A stretch of 64,000 nt of DNA, taken from Gallaecimonas sp. GXIMD4217 (lineage in GTDB: Bacteria; Pseudomonadota; Gammaproteobacteria; Enterobacterales; Gallaecimonadaceae). Shown piece after piece: positions 1 to 9,339 of the stretch. Location of the stretch: positions 3,100,870 to 3,164,869 of the forward strand of contig NZ_CP149925.1 in the NCBI RefSeq assembly GCF_038087665.1, given 5' to 3'. Each line of letters begins with the position of its first letter. Position 1 is the first letter of the stretch. Made by a program: the position numbers and the translations under genes. The notes beneath the pieces are model-generated. The model searched no databases, had not been told where the DNA came from, and saw nothing but the letters and a program-made list of their open reading frames with translations.

Positions 1-2
1 TC

Positions 3-488
3 CTGGGGGTGGCCCTGAACGAGGTGTTCGTGCCGATCCTGCAGAAGCAGTTCCCGGAGATCGTCGACTTCTACCTGCCGCCGGAAGGCTGCAGCTACCG
101 CATGGCGGTGGTGACCATGAAGAAGCGCTACCCCGGCCACGCCAAGCGGGTGATGATGGGGGTCTGGTCCTTCCTGCGCCAGTTCATGTACACCAAGTTC
201 ATCATCGTCTGCGACGACGACATCGACGCCAGGGACTGGAACGACGTGATCTGGGCCATCACCACCCGCATGGATCCCCAGCGCGACACCACCTTCGTGG
301 CCAACACCCCCATCGACTTCCTGGACTTCGCCTCCCCCGAGGCCGGCCTGGGCTCCAAGATGGGCCTGGACGCCACCAACAAGCTGCCCGGTGAAGTGCA
401 CCGGGAATGGGGCCACCCCATCACCAAGGACCCGGACGTGGTCGCCAGGGTCGACGCCATCTGGGACGACCTGGGAATCTTCAAATAA
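3..488 (+). CDS. ubiD: UbiD, 3-octaprenyl-4-hydroxybenzoate carboxy-lyase (C-terminal part)
   Basis: The gene runs in from the left edge; only about 161 C-terminal residues are present, in the frame beginning at base 3. UbiD decarboxylates 3-polyprenyl-4-hydroxybenzoate in ubiquinone synthesis using prenylated FMN. The stretch [20 protein letters not shown], the block around [20 protein letters not shown], the acidic [16 protein letters not shown] segment and [11 protein letters not shown] are near-identical to what I recall of the E. coli protein end. It is followed 14 bases later by fre, the same order as in E. coli. The GTG at position 9 is internal, not the start. Confidence 0.96.
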   Translation: MGVALNEVFVPILQKQFPEIVDFYLPPEGCSYRMAVVTMKKRYPGHAKRVMMGVWSFLRQFMYTKFIIVCDDDIDARDWNDVIWAITTRMDPQRDTTFVANTPIDFLDFASPEAGLGSKMGLDATNKLPGEVHREWGHPITKDPDVVARVDAIWDDLGIFK

Positions 489-502
489 CACAAAGAGCCG
501 AC

Positions 503-1198
503 ATGCAACGAATCAGCTGCCAGATCGAATCCCTAACCCCCTTCAGCGACACCGTGTTCAGGGTGCTGCTCAAGCCCCAGAGCAGGGTCGAGTTCAAGGC
601 CGGCCAATACCTCAAGGTGGTGATGAGCGAAGAGGACAAACGCCCCTTCTCCATCGCCTCCCTGGCCGATGACGACCACATCGAGCTCCACATCGGTGCC
701 TTCGGCCCCGACTCCTGGGCCATGCAGGTTATCGACCGACTGGAAGCCACGGACGAGATCGACATCGAGCTGCCCGGCGGCGAGGCCTTCCTGGACGAAA
801 CCAGCCAGGCCCCCGTGGTACTGGTGGCCGGCGGCACCGGCTTTTCCTATACCAATGCCATCCTGCAGCGGCTGCTCAAGGCCCAGCCCCAGCGCCAGGT
901 GACCCTGTACTGGGGTGGCAAGATCCCCGAAGCCCTCTACATGCACGACGCCATGGCGGCGCTGGCCAGGGAGCATCAGCAGTTCCGTTATGTGCCCGTG
1001 GTGGAGGACGCTCCCGAGCACTGGGACGGCGAAGCCGGCCTGGTGGTGGAGGCCGTGGTGCACCAGCTCAAGACCCTGGGCGATTACCAGTTCTATATTG
1101 CCGGCCGCTTCGAGATGGCCGGGGTGGCCAGGGAGCTGTTCCTGGAGCACGGCGCCGACAGGGCCAACATCAAGGGCGATGCCTTCGCCTTCATCTGA
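503..1198 (+). CDS. fre: NAD(P)H-flavin reductase Fre
   Basis: 231-residue cytoplasmic flavin reductase that reduces free FMN/FAD with NAD(P)H; in E. coli it supplies reduced flavin to several systems including UbiD-linked chemistry. The N-terminal flavin-binding barrel carries the RPFSIAS motif (residues near 50). The C-terminal nucleotide-binding half has LVAGGTGFSY and the YIAGRFEMAG end motif. The ATG at 503 gives the family's usual length (E. coli about 233) and starts 14 bases after ubiD. A longer in-frame extension upstream overlaps ubiD and is not needed. Confidence 0.95.
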   Translation: MQRISCQIESLTPFSDTVFRVLLKPQSRVEFKAGQYLKVVMSEEDKRPFSIASLADDDHIELHIGAFGPDSWAMQVIDRLEATDEIDIELPGGEAFLDETSQAPVVLVAGGTGFSYTNAILQRLLKAQPQRQVTLYWGGKIPEALYMHDAMAALAREHQQFRYVPVVEDAPEHWDGEAGLVVEAVVHQLKTLGDYQFYIAGRFEMAGVARELFLEHGADRANIKGDAFAFI

Positions 1199-1224
1199 AA
1201 AAGGCGCCGTCTGGCGCCTTTTTT
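1199..1224. terminator. Rho-independent terminator after fre
   Basis: Perfect stem AAGGCGCC / GGCGCCTT with a GTCT loop, preceded by A residues and followed by a T run. It lies between two convergent genes, so it can end transcription from both sides. Confidence 0.9.
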
Positions 1225-1225
1225 A

Positions 1226-1630
1226 TCACTGCAGGGTGGGTAGCGGCGTCACCGGCACCAGGATCAGATCCAGCTCCTGCTCGAGCTGGCGCGGATCCAC
1301 CCCGTAACGGCTGTCATTGATGTAAAGCAGCTGACCGCCGCTGGCCACCACCCGGGCGCTCACCGCGTACTGGCGATGGGCCTCGAAGGCATCCTGGGGC
1401 AGGGTGAAGCGGTAGGCGACCGGCCAGGGCCTGTTGGCATCCAGCTCCAGGCGCGACAGGGTTCGCGACGGGGCATCGGCCAGGCTGACGTCTTCCAGGC
1501 TGACGATGACCAGGGCCCCCTCGGGCAACGGCGAGGCGCCGTCCAGCTGCAGCTTTCCTTGGATCTGGTGGGGTTGGGGACTGCAGGCGGCCGCCAGCAG
1601 GGCAAGCAGGGCCAAAAGCCGGGTCTTCAT
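1226..1630 (-). CDS. YbaY-like outer-membrane lipoprotein (YscW family)
   Basis: 134-residue lipoprotein with a short signal peptide ending in the lipobox LAAAC (Cys about residue 16). The mature part (GKLQLDGASPLPEGALVIVSL, then AYRFTLPQDAF) resembles the beta-rich YscW/YbaY domain found in small secreted lipoproteins and META-associated proteins. The exact function is unknown. It is convergent with fre and shares its terminator. Family assignment is by motif memory, not a search. Confidence 0.7.
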   Translation of the reverse strand: MKTRLLALLALLAAACSPQPHQIQGKLQLDGASPLPEGALVIVSLEDVSLADAPSRTLSRLELDANRPWPVAYRFTLPQDAFEAHRQYAVSARVVASGGQLLYINDSRYGVDPRQLEQELDLILVPVTPLPTLQ

Positions 1631-1693
1631 AAAGGCATCTCCAGGCAGGAAAAAGGCCCAGCCTAAGGCTCCGGGCCAAACGCCGACTGAACC

Positions 1694-2104
1694 CTAACGC
1701 TTGTTTTCCACCTCCCGACGGCAGCGATTGATGGCGTTTTCCATGCTCATCCGCCCGGCCAGCTTGCATTCGAACAGCAGTCGCCTGTCCTTGTAGATGG
1801 GTTTGTTGGTGGTACCTGTGATGAAGAATATCAGGTGATGGGCCCGGCCTTGAAAGGCGGCCACCTGGGAAATGACCACCACGTCGTCGGTCCAGCTGAG
1901 CTGGGTCTTGCCCACGAAAGGCTCCTGGTAGCGGGCCCCCGGGGCATTGAGCCGCTTGGGATCCCGCCAGCGCCACAGGTCGATCAGGAAGCTCTCCTCG
2001 TTGGCATAGGCCAGATCCGCATAGCGGGAGCTCAGATGAGGCGTACGCCCCAGGGCCAGGGTCGGCACCAGACAGGCCGCCAGCAGCCAGATTCGCCACG
2101 CCAT
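1694..2104 (-). CDS. Secreted hypothetical protein
   Basis: 136 residues beginning MAWRIWLLAACLVPTLALG, a clear signal peptide with a likely cleavage after LALG. The ATG at 2104 is chosen because it starts the signal peptide and has GGGGGA nearby upstream; the longer frame to 2224 adds a non-signal leader that overlaps the neighbouring gene and terminator. The mature protein contains YADLAYANEESFLIDLWRW and two cysteines. I do not recognise a family. Confidence 0.7.
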   Translation of the reverse strand: MAWRIWLLAACLVPTLALGRTPHLSSRYADLAYANEESFLIDLWRWRDPKRLNAPGARYQEPFVGKTQLSWTDDVVVISQVAAFQGRAHHLIFFITGTTNKPIYKDRRLLFECKLAGRMSMENAINRCRREVENKR

Positions 2105-2168
2105 GCGATTCCCCCAAAGCAATGCATTGCTTTGAGCGTAGTCCAGACTGCTGCGGTTGCTAGGCCAC

Positions 2169-2194
2169 AAAAAAGCCTGCTTGCGCAGGCTTTT
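2169..2194. terminator. Rho-independent terminator at the end of the hemCDXY operon
   Basis: Perfect hairpin AAAAGCCTGC-TTGC-GCAGGCTTTT immediately after the stop codon of the last minus-strand gene of the hem operon; A and T runs on both sides make it usable in either direction. Confidence 0.85.
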
Positions 2195-2195
2195 G

Positions 2196-2588
2196 TCACC
2201 GCATCCGCCACCAGAGCCAGGCATAACAGAGGCTCCAGCAGCTGCACATGGTCAGCAGATAGACATAGGCCGGCCGGGGCGGCAGCGCCAGCAATGCCTC
2301 CACCAGGGCGTAGGCGATGAACAGCCCCAGGGAGACCGCCAGGGCCAGCGCCATGGCCTTGAGGTTGGTGGTGAAATACATCTCGTCCTGGTGGATCAGC
2401 ACCCGCATCGTGGTCCAGATCATGGGCAGCACACTGAGCAGCACCCCGGCCACCACCAGCCAGGGGCCCACGGCCAGTAGCTCGGCCCGGTAGAGCTTCA
2501 GCAGCACCGACATCAGCACGTAGAACAGCATGGCGCCGGCGAACTGGACCTTGTACTTGCGGGGGCCGGGTGCGAACAGGGGATCCAT
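2196..2588 (-). CDS. Four-helix inner-membrane protein downstream of hemY
   Basis: 130 residues with about four hydrophobic helices (FAGAMLFYVLMSVLL, WLVVAGVLLSVLPMIW, ALALAVSLGLFIAYAL, AYVYLLTMCSCWSLCYAW). The ATG at 2588 overlaps the hemY stop by one base (TGATG), so translation is probably coupled to hemY. No family recognised. As the last gene of the hem operon a role in envelope or heme metabolism is possible but is only inference. Confidence 0.7.
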   Translation of the reverse strand: MDPLFAPGPRKYKVQFAGAMLFYVLMSVLLKLYRAELLAVGPWLVVAGVLLSVLPMIWTTMRVLIHQDEMYFTTNLKAMALALAVSLGLFIAYALVEALLALPPRPAYVYLLTMCSCWSLCYAWLWWRMR

Positions 2589-3670
2589 CACAGCACCTGC
2601 TTGTAGCTGAGCAGCGCCTGGTCGGTGGCGCCACGGCTTTCCTGGACCTGGGCCAGCCACAACCGCCATTGGGGATCGTCCTGGTGATCCAGGGCCGCCT
2701 GCAGGTAGCGCTGGGCCTCCTCTGCCTCGCCGGCGTTGAGGCTCAGCTTGCCCAGCACGGCCAGCAGCACCGGCGGCTGCTCGCCCTTGTGGTGCCACTT
2801 GAGCAGCCTGCGACGGCATTCGTCGCTGCTGGTCCCGGCCACCTGCACCAGGGCCATCAGCAGCTCCCGGTCGAGCTGTTTCTTCAGCGGCGTCATCAGC
2901 AGTTCCAGGGCCTCGTCGTGCTGGCCACCGCTGTGGTAGGCACGGGCAAAGGCGGCGATCACGGCCGGCTCCTGCAACACCTTGCGGCTCAGCACCTGCC
3001 GCAACCGGGCCAGGCCGGCAGCGCCTTCGTCATGGGCGGCCTGCTCGATGCGGGCCAGCAGGGCCGGCAGGTAATGCCTCTCCCGCTCCGCTTCCGGCAG
3101 GGCATCCAGCCTGGGCCAGAGTCCGGCCAGATCGCCCTGTTGCAGCGCCAGCCTGGCGGCCAGCCGCTGGCCAAGGGGGCTGTCCTGCTTCTCCTGTTCC
3201 AGCTGCTGCCAGCGGGCCCGGGCCGCCTCGGTTTCGCCCAGGGCGCTGAGCAGGGCCACGGCCGCCAGGGGTTCGCGGATCTTGTCCAGGCGGGCCTGCA
3301 GCTCGGTGCCGTTCCCTTCCAGATGGGCGGCCCAGGCCGCGGCCAGCTGCGGCAAGTCCGGCTGCTGGCTCTTGCCGGCACTGGCCTCCAGGGCGGCGCC
3401 GGCCTGGCGGTAACGGCCCTGCCAGAGTGCGCCCCAGCCCTTGTCCAGCTTCTTGTTGCGATCCGGGCGCTTGAACAGCCAGCGCACCAGCTTGCTCAGC
3501 TGGCGGTAAAGCAGGTACAGCACCAGGGGCGCCAGCACCAGCACCACCAAGTTGGTCTCGACCGTGTAATCACCCATGGCGATCAGCACATAGCCCTTCT
3601 TGCCGGCGGTCAGCGGCCCCAGCACCAGGCCCAGTACCAGCAGGGCGATCAGCAGCAGGAAGGTTCTCAT
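2588..3670 (-). CDS. hemY: HemY, membrane-anchored TPR protein of the heme operon
   Basis: 360 residues: N-terminal membrane segment (LLLIALLVLGLVLGPL), the typical GKKGYVLIAMGDYTVETNL stretch, a second membrane segment (LVVLVLAPLVLYLLY), then alpha-helical TPR-like repeats to the end. In Enterobacteria HemY is the last gene of hemCDXY and is proposed to assist late heme synthesis; no catalytic role is established. It starts by a 4-base ATGA overlap with the hemD/hemX gene. Confidence 0.93.
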   Translation of the reverse strand: MRTFLLLIALLVLGLVLGPLTAGKKGYVLIAMGDYTVETNLVVLVLAPLVLYLLYRQLSKLVRWLFKRPDRNKKLDKGWGALWQGRYRQAGAALEASAGKSQQPDLPQLAAAWAAHLEGNGTELQARLDKIREPLAAVALLSALGETEAARARWQQLEQEKQDSPLGQRLAARLALQQGDLAGLWPRLDALPEAERERHYLPALLARIEQAAHDEGAAGLARLRQVLSRKVLQEPAVIAAFARAYHSGGQHDEALELLMTPLKKQLDRELLMALVQVAGTSSDECRRRLLKWHHKGEQPPVLLAVLGKLSLNAGEAEEAQRYLQAALDHQDDPQWRLWLAQVQESRGATDQALLSYKQVL

Positions 3671-5451
3671 GCGCCGACCTCCTCGGTGACCCTCAGGCTG
3701 TCCAGCCGCGCCGGCAGGGCCACCTGCACCGGCAGCTTGAGCAGCGCCTCCAGCTCGGCCTGGAAGGCCTGGACGGCGTCACTGTCCTGGTCGCCGTAGT
3801 CCCGGCTCCAGTCCTGGAGCTGGCGCAGGCCGGCCTGGTAGCGGTCGCTGTCGCCGGCGAACACCGCCAGCCTGGCCTCGCCCAGGGCCAGGCGCATGTT
3901 CTGCTGCAGGTAGCTGATCTGGTCCGGGCTCAGCAGCGGCTGCACCCCGCCCTGGCGTTTGCGGATCTTCAGGTATTCATCGGCGAAGCGCTGCCAGGTC
4001 TTGGCCGCGTTGTCCCACCAGTCACCCACGTCCTCGGAGAGGGTCAGGTCCGGCTCGGCCTCGGTGACCTCCGGCAGCTTGACCATGTCCAGCGGCAGCT
4101 TAGCCACCTGCTCCATCAGGCCGCCCAGGCGCAGGGCCAGGCCGCTGCGGTCCACCCTGGGCAGGGCCGCCAGCAGGGCCAGATCGGCGGCCACCGCCTG
4201 GCGCCAGGCCAGGATGTCCGCTTCCTCGGGCAGCTTGGCCAGGGCCCGCTCGGCGTCGCTCAGCAGGGCCTGGGCGGTGTCGGGATCCCGGGCCAGGTAG
4301 AGTTGGCGGTTGGCCATGCGTACCAGCATGGCCGCCTCCTGGCGGGGCCACTGCTGAGCCTGGTCGGCCTGGTTGGCCAGCCACTGGCTGCGCAGGGCTT
4401 CCAGGCTGGCCTGCTGCCGGGCCAGGGCCTCATCCAGGGCACCCTGGGTCTCAATCAGCCGGCCCAGCTCAGGCGGCTTGGGATGGCTGTGGCCGTCCAG
4501 TCGTTGCTGCAGACCGGCCAGCTCCGCCTGGGCTGCCTGGAACTGGCTGTACAGCCAGCCGCTGCCGCCCAGGGCAGCCAGGGCCAGCAGCAGGGCCAGG
4601 GCCGGCAGCAGCCGTCCCGGTTTGCCGGCCTGTTCCGGCTTGTCCGCCTGGGGCCTGGCCGGCCCTGCCCCTTTGCTCTCGGCCTTGGCCGGCTTGGTTT
4701 CGTCCGCCGCCTTGGGCTTAGCGTCCTTCAGCTTGTCGTCTTGGGTCATGGTGTTCTGACTCTCCCTGAGCTTGGCGATGACGGCCTGGTCACTGGCGTC
4801 TTGCATAAGTTGAATATGGCTGAAGCCGGCGGCCTTGGCCTGATCTGCCAGGCGCTTGGACGGCACCAGCACCGGCAGCGATTTCAGCCAGTGCTGTTCC
4901 TTATCGGGTACGGCGGCCAGCAGGGCCGCCATCAGGCTGCCCGAGGTCAACAGCAGCCTGTCCACCCCGGCCTGGCGCCACCGGGCGGCGCAATACTCAG
5001 GCAGGGACAGGGGCCGGCGCCGGTACAGCACCAAAGGCTCCACCTCGGCGCCCCGGTCCGCCAGCTGCTGCTGGATCAGCTCCCGGCCGCCTTCGCCCTT
5101 GGCCAGCAGCACCTTCTGGCCGGCCAGCTCCTGCAGCTCTGGCAGCGCCAGCAGGCCTTCCGAGGTGGGCGGTTCGGCCACCAGCACCTCTGGTGCGCCG
5201 GCCTCGCGCAGCGCCTGGGCGGTAGCCTCACCGACGGCGCCGTATTTCAGATCGGCCGGCAGCGGCCGGGGCAGCCGGGCCACGGCATGGACGGACACGG
5301 CGATCAGCCAGTCGGCCTTGGGCAGTTCGGTCACCGGCGCCAGCGCTTCGATGGCCAGCAGCGGCTGCACCAGGCTGGTGAAGCCGGCCTGGGTCAGCGC
5401 TTCGGCAAGGCGGCTGGCCTGGGGCTCCGGGCGGGTGACCAGCAATTTCAT
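3667..5451 (-). CDS. hemD: Fused uroporphyrinogen-III synthase HemD and HemX-like membrane protein
   Basis: 594 residues read through without a stop. Residues 1-234 are HemD ([31 protein letters not shown]), which cyclises hydroxymethylbilane to uroporphyrinogen III. From Met235 ([11 protein letters not shown]) the sequence is a HemX: a charged Lys/Ala/Glu linker, one membrane helix near residues 283-303, a coiled coil ([13 protein letters not shown]), then a helical periplasmic domain. In E. coli these are two genes. An AGGGAGA about 11 bases before the Met235 codon could also allow separate HemX initiation at 4749. It overlaps hemC and hemY by 4 bases on either side. Confidence 0.92.
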   Translation of the reverse strand: MKLLVTRPEPQASRLAEALTQAGFTSLVQPLLAIEALAPVTELPKADWLIAVSVHAVARLPRPLPADLKYGAVGEATAQALREAGAPEVLVAEPPTSEGLLALPELQELAGQKVLLAKGEGGRELIQQQLADRGAEVEPLVLYRRRPLSLPEYCAARWRQAGVDRLLLTSGSLMAALLAAVPDKEQHWLKSLPVLVPSKRLADQAKAAGFSHIQLMQDASDQAVIAKLRESQNTMTQDDKLKDAKPKAADETKPAKAESKGAGPARPQADKPEQAGKPGRLLPALALLLALAALGGSGWLYSQFQAAQAELAGLQQRLDGHSHPKPPELGRLIETQGALDEALARQQASLEALRSQWLANQADQAQQWPRQEAAMLVRMANRQLYLARDPDTAQALLSDAERALAKLPEEADILAWRQAVAADLALLAALPRVDRSGLALRLGGLMEQVAKLPLDMVKLPEVTEAEPDLTLSEDVGDWWDNAAKTWQRFADEYLKIRKRQGGVQPLLSPDQISYLQQNMRLALGEARLAVFAGDSDRYQAGLRQLQDWSRDYGDQDSDAVQAFQAELEALLKLPVQVALPARLDSLRVTEEVGA

Positions 5452-6380
5452 AGGTCGCGGCCGTAGACCTTGCTGAGGATTTCCCGGGCCCCGGCGTCCA
5501 GCAGCCGCTCCGCCAGGGTGATGCCGAGCTGCTCGGCCTGCTCCAGGGGACCGCGGATCTCGTCCTCTATGATGCGGCTGCCGTCCGGATCGCCCACCAG
5601 GCCACGCAGCCAGAGCTGATCGCCTTCGATGAGGGCATAGCTGCCGATGGGCACCTGGCAGCCCCCTTCCAGGCGGGTGTTCATGGCCCGCTCGGCGGCC
5701 ACCCGCACCCGGCTGGGCTCATGGGCCAGGGGGGCCAGCAGCGCCTTGATGCGTTCGTCATCCAGGCGCGCCTCTATGCCCACGGCACCCTGGCCCACGG
5801 CCGGCAGGCTCTGTTCGGCGCTGAGCGAGGAACGGATGCGATCGGCCATCTCCAGGCGCTTGAGGCCGGCACAGGCCAGGATGATGGCGTCGTACTGGCC
5901 GTCGTCCAGCTTGGCCAGGCGGGTGTTGACGTTGCCGCGCAGATCCTTGACCACCAGATCCGGCCTCTTGGCCCTGAGCTGGCACTGGCGGCGCAGGCTG
6001 GAGGTGCCGACCACGGCACCGGCCGGCAGCTGGTCCAGGCTCTCATAACGGTTGGAGACGAAGGCGTCCAGGGGATCTTCGCGCTCGCAGATGGTGACCA
6101 GGCCCAGGCCGTCGGGGAACTCCACCGGCACGTCCTTCATGGAGTGCACGGCGATGTCGGCCCGGCCCTCCAGCATGGCCACTTCCAGCTCCTTGACGAA
6201 CAGGCCCTTGCCGCCCACCTTCGCCAGGGGGGTGTCGAGGATCTTGTCACCCTTGGTGACCATGGGTACCAGCTCGACCACCAGCCCGGGGTGGGCCTTT
6301 TCCAGCTCGGCCTTGACGAAATTGGCCTGCCACAGGGCCAGGGGGCTCTGGCGGGTGGCAATACGTACGCTCTCAGACAT
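5448..6380 (-). CDS. hemC: Porphobilinogen deaminase (hydroxymethylbilane synthase) HemC
   Basis: 310 residues. It polymerises four porphobilinogens into hydroxymethylbilane on a dipyrromethane cofactor held by a cysteine; the cofactor loop EGGCQVPIG is present. Other hallmarks are [13 protein letters not shown] at the start, [15 protein letters not shown] and RGNVNTRL. The ATG at 6380 ([12 protein letters not shown]) is preferred over the upstream ATG at 6404, which only adds MNQAGSEF. First gene of hemC-hemD/X-hemY, with 4-base ATGA overlap to the next gene. Confidence 0.97.
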   Translation of the reverse strand: MSESVRIATRQSPLALWQANFVKAELEKAHPGLVVELVPMVTKGDKILDTPLAKVGGKGLFVKELEVAMLEGRADIAVHSMKDVPVEFPDGLGLVTICEREDPLDAFVSNRYESLDQLPAGAVVGTSSLRRQCQLRAKRPDLVVKDLRGNVNTRLAKLDDGQYDAIILACAGLKRLEMADRIRSSLSAEQSLPAVGQGAVGIEARLDDERIKALLAPLAHEPSRVRVAAERAMNTRLEGGCQVPIGSYALIEGDQLWLRGLVGDPDGSRIIEDEIRGPLEQAEQLGITLAERLLDAGAREILSKVYGRDL

Positions 6381-6422
6381 GAATTCACTACCTGCTTGAT
6401 TCAACTCATCCTACCACTGCAT

Positions 6423-6842
6423 TCAGTGGCTGACGACCTGGCCCAGTACGAACCGCTGCTGTCCCAGCAACCGGCCCTGGTCGTCACGGATCTCGACCCG
6501 CCATGGCCCCTGCCACTGGGGCTTGAGGCTCTTGCGGGAATAGGTGCGCCAGCGGTCGGCGCCCACCGGCAGTTCCACGTCGGCCATCAGCCGCTCTTCG
6601 AAGAACCACAGGTGATGGATGCGGTGCCCGGCCTGGTTGAGGACCTCGGTAAAGAGGCAGATCTGCTCCAGCTCGGCCGGCACCAGGTCGCCGTCGAAGC
6701 TACCGACTGGCTCTCTCTTTACCACATCCCGGCACAGCTGGACCCGGGCCAGATCAGGATTTTCCGGGTTTGTGGGTGCTGACTGTAGGGACCAGCTTGA
6801 CAGCATCGCCAGCAAAATCAGCCAAAAATTTCTCAAGGCCAT
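6423..6842 (-). CDS. Secreted DUF2914 protein
   Basis: 139 residues with a signal peptide (FWLILLAMLSSWSLQSA). The rest matches the DUF2914 pattern: an early cysteine (VQLCRDV), CLFTEVLNQAGHRIHHLWFF, ADRWRTYSRKSLKPQWQGPWRVEIRD and a final RFVLGQ. The ATG at 6842 starts the signal peptide; an upstream TTG at 6875 is less likely. It lies between hemC and the divergent cyaA. The function of the family is unknown; it may share a promoter with the hem operon (43-base gap to hemC). Confidence 0.75.
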   Translation of the reverse strand: MALRNFWLILLAMLSSWSLQSAPTNPENPDLARVQLCRDVVKREPVGSFDGDLVPAELEQICLFTEVLNQAGHRIHHLWFFEERLMADVELPVGADRWRTYSRKSLKPQWQGPWRVEIRDDQGRLLGQQRFVLGQVVSH

Positions 6843-6916
6843 GATCGGAAAGCCTTTTGTTTTCGGTTCAGGCAAGTATACCCGCCATCAGGGAGCCGCA
6901 CAGCCGGTCATCCATA

Positions 6917-6963
6917 TTGGCGAGCCCGCCGCTTTGGCATAAAATGTGACCTAGTTAACGTTT
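6917..6963 (+). promoter_or_regulatory. cyaA promoter with overlapping CRP-like site
   Basis: A -35 candidate TTGGCG (6917-6922) and a -10 candidate TAAAAT (6940-6945) are 17 bases apart. A CRP-like site spans 6942-6963: left half AAATGTGA is perfect, spacer CCTAGT, right half TAACGTTT is degenerate. The site covers the -10 and the expected transcription start, so bound CRP-cAMP would block it, as known for the E. coli cyaA promoter. Confidence 0.6.
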
Positions 6964-6972
6964 TGGACTTCC

Positions 6973-9339
6973 ATGGCTGCTGCTCGCTTACAGGAACTGA
7001 CACTGCGCATCGCCGCCCTCCACGCGGAGCGGCGGCGGCTTGCCCGCGCCTCCATGACAGACCAGGCGGCCCTGGTATTCGACCTGCTGCCGGCCCTGCT
7101 CCATTGCCAGCATCAGGCCCTGCCCGCCGGTGACATTTCCGCCCCCCACGGCATCAAGGGGGTGGAAGACGAGCGCCTGCGGGCCCGCATCCACGACAAG
7201 CTCGGCATCGAGACCCAGGCCCCGGCCCAGCACGACATCCTGGCCGTGTATTCCATGGGCAGCACCGGCACCCTGGGCCAGACCCTGAGCTCGGACCTGG
7301 ACATCTGGGTCTGCCACAGGCCCTGCCTGGGTGGCGAACATCTCCAGGCCCTGCGCCAGAAATGCAACGCCATCAGCGAATGGGCCACCGGCCTGGGCAT
7401 GGAGCTGACCTTCTTCCTGGTCAACCCGGATGATTTCCGCTCCGGCAACAAGGAATCCCTGTCCTGCGAGTCCTGTGGCACCTTCCAGCACTGGCTGCTG
7501 CTGGACGAGTTCTATCGCAGCGCCATCTGCCTGGCCGGCCAGCTGCCCATCTGGCTGCTGACCCCGGTGGAGGACTACCGCCCCTACGAGGACGCCCGGG
7601 AAGCCCTGTTCCGCCAGGGCCTGATCCGCCAGGGCGACTGGCTGGATCTGGGCTCGCCCGAGCCCATTCCCGCCGACGAGTTCCTTGGCGCCATGCTCTG
7701 GCAGCTCTACAAGGGCATAGAGCGCCCCTACAAGTCGCTGCTGAAGCTGTCGCTGCTGGCCGCCTACGCCCGCCAGTATCCCGAGGTGCAGCTGCTCAGC
7801 GTCGAGTTCAAGCGCCGCCTGCACCAGGGCGAGGAGGATCCCCTGGCCCTGGATCCCTACCTGCAGATGGAAAGCTACCTGGCACGCCAGGGCCTGCTGC
7901 CCCAGGACAGGGAGCTGCTGCGCCGCTGCCTGTTCCTCAAGTGCGGCGGCGACAACCTGGCCGACGCCCCCCAGTGGCGCAAGCAGACCCTCACCACCCT
8001 GGCCCAGCGCTGGGGCTGGTCGGAAGAGACCCTGGAGCACCTCAGCAACCACCGCCAGTGGCCCATGGCCGAGCTGCAGCGCTGGCACCAGCAGCTGCAA
8101 CAGACCATGCAGAACAGCCTGCACCAGGCCAGGGAGCTGTTCCGCCGCACCGCCACCGTGTCACGGCTTTGCCCCATAGAGCTGACGGTGCTCAGCCGCA
8201 AGCTGGACGCCGGCCTGTCCGACAAGCCCGGCAAGGTCCAGCGCCTGTGCCTGCCGCCCGGGGTGGAGATGGCCCAGAGCAGCCTGGCCCTGAGTCAGCA
8301 GGAGAAAACCTGGCTGCTCAGCGGCGCCGAGGGTGAGAGCCTGTTCCAAGGCCAGAGCCTGACCCAGGTGCTGGCCTGGGCCGAGCTCAACGGCCTGCTG
8401 CACCGCCATACCGAGCTGCAGCTGGACAGCCAGGCGTCGCCCCTGGATCTGGACGGCCTGGACGATCTTTGCCGCTCCCTGGCCCGGGTGCTGGATCTGG
8501 ACACCCTGGGCGAGCCCAGCCAGGCGGAGCTGTCGCAGCCGGCCCAGCTCAAGCGCGCCGCCATCTACGTCAACCTGGACCAGGCCCTGGATGTGGAGTT
8601 CAACGGCGACGGCGATGCCCTCAGCTACGGCCCGGACCAGCTCAACCTGGTCCGCTCCCTGGAGCTGGTCACGGTCAATTCCTGGGGGGAGATCCTCTGC
8701 GAGCGCTTTGCCGGCCCGGACGCCGTGGTGGAGCTGGTGCTGCGGCTGATGCCGGTGCTGCCCACCGACGGCAACCTGCCCGACTGGCTCAGCCTGCACT
8801 GCGTGGCCGGCAGCCAGCGGCGACCGATCCTGGACCGCCTGAAGGCACTGCTGGACCAGGCCAGGCAGCGGCTGGGCCAGGCACCCATGGGCCTGAACCT
8901 GGGCAAGGAGCGCCAGGTACTGTGGTTCAAGGACGGCCAGTTCTGCCACCAGAGCCTGGACGACCCCATCGCCTTCTACGCCCAGCTATCGGCGTCGAAG
9001 CTGGAACGGGTCAGCAAGGAGAAGGACGTCAACGGCGTGCCCAGGCCGGTGCTGGATCACAGCGTGCGCGGCCTGGTGCAGTTCTTCTTCCTCAGTCACG
9101 AGGGGGATGGCGAGTGCTACACGGTGTTCGTCTCGGACGAATCCAACCGGGTGGAGCAGTATCGGGAGTTTTCCTGCGACAAGGCGACCCTGGTGGGCCT
9201 GGTCAGTGGCTTCTATGCCCAGCGGGACAGCCAGAACCTGTCGTCCAGCTTCAACCTGCCCCAGTATTACGAGCTGCGCCAGCAGGGGGACGAGGTGACC
9301 CTGACCCCCTTCGGGCTGGAGCAAGAAGGCGAGTCCTAG
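6973..9339 (+). CDS. cyaA: Class I adenylate cyclase CyaA
   Basis: 788 residues, slightly shorter than E. coli CyaA (848). It makes cAMP from ATP for CRP. The N-terminal catalytic domain shows YSMGSTGTLGQTLSSDLDIW, in which Ser107-Asp108-Leu109-Asp110 supply the metal-binding aspartates of this nucleotidyltransferase fold. The C-terminal half is the glucose-sensing/regulatory region in the enterobacterial family. The start at 6973 is 10 bases past the CRP-like site and lacks a strong Shine-Dalgarno, which fits low translation. It converges with cyaY and shares the CTAG at 9336-9339 as stop codon on both strands. Confidence 0.96.
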   Translation: MAAARLQELTLRIAALHAERRRLARASMTDQAALVFDLLPALLHCQHQALPAGDISAPHGIKGVEDERLRARIHDKLGIETQAPAQHDILAVYSMGSTGTLGQTLSSDLDIWVCHRPCLGGEHLQALRQKCNAISEWATGLGMELTFFLVNPDDFRSGNKESLSCESCGTFQHWLLLDEFYRSAICLAGQLPIWLLTPVEDYRPYEDAREALFRQGLIRQGDWLDLGSPEPIPADEFLGAMLWQLYKGIERPYKSLLKLSLLAAYARQYPEVQLLSVEFKRRLHQGEEDPLALDPYLQMESYLARQGLLPQDRELLRRCLFLKCGGDNLADAPQWRKQTLTTLAQRWGWSEETLEHLSNHRQWPMAELQRWHQQLQQTMQNSLHQARELFRRTATVSRLCPIELTVLSRKLDAGLSDKPGKVQRLCLPPGVEMAQSSLALSQQEKTWLLSGAEGESLFQGQSLTQVLAWAELNGLLHRHTELQLDSQASPLDLDGLDDLCRSLARVLDLDTLGEPSQAELSQPAQLKRAAIYVNLDQALDVEFNGDGDALSYGPDQLNLVRSLELVTVNSWGEILCERFAGPDAVVELVLRLMPVLPTDGNLPDWLSLHCVAGSQRRPILDRLKALLDQARQRLGQAPMGLNLGKERQVLWFKDGQFCHQSLDDPIAFYAQLSASKLERVSKEKDVNGVPRPVLDHSVRGLVQFFFLSHEGDGECYTVFVSDESNRVEQYREFSCDKATLVGLVSGFYAQRDSQNLSSSFNLPQYYELRQQGDEVTLTPFGLEQEGES

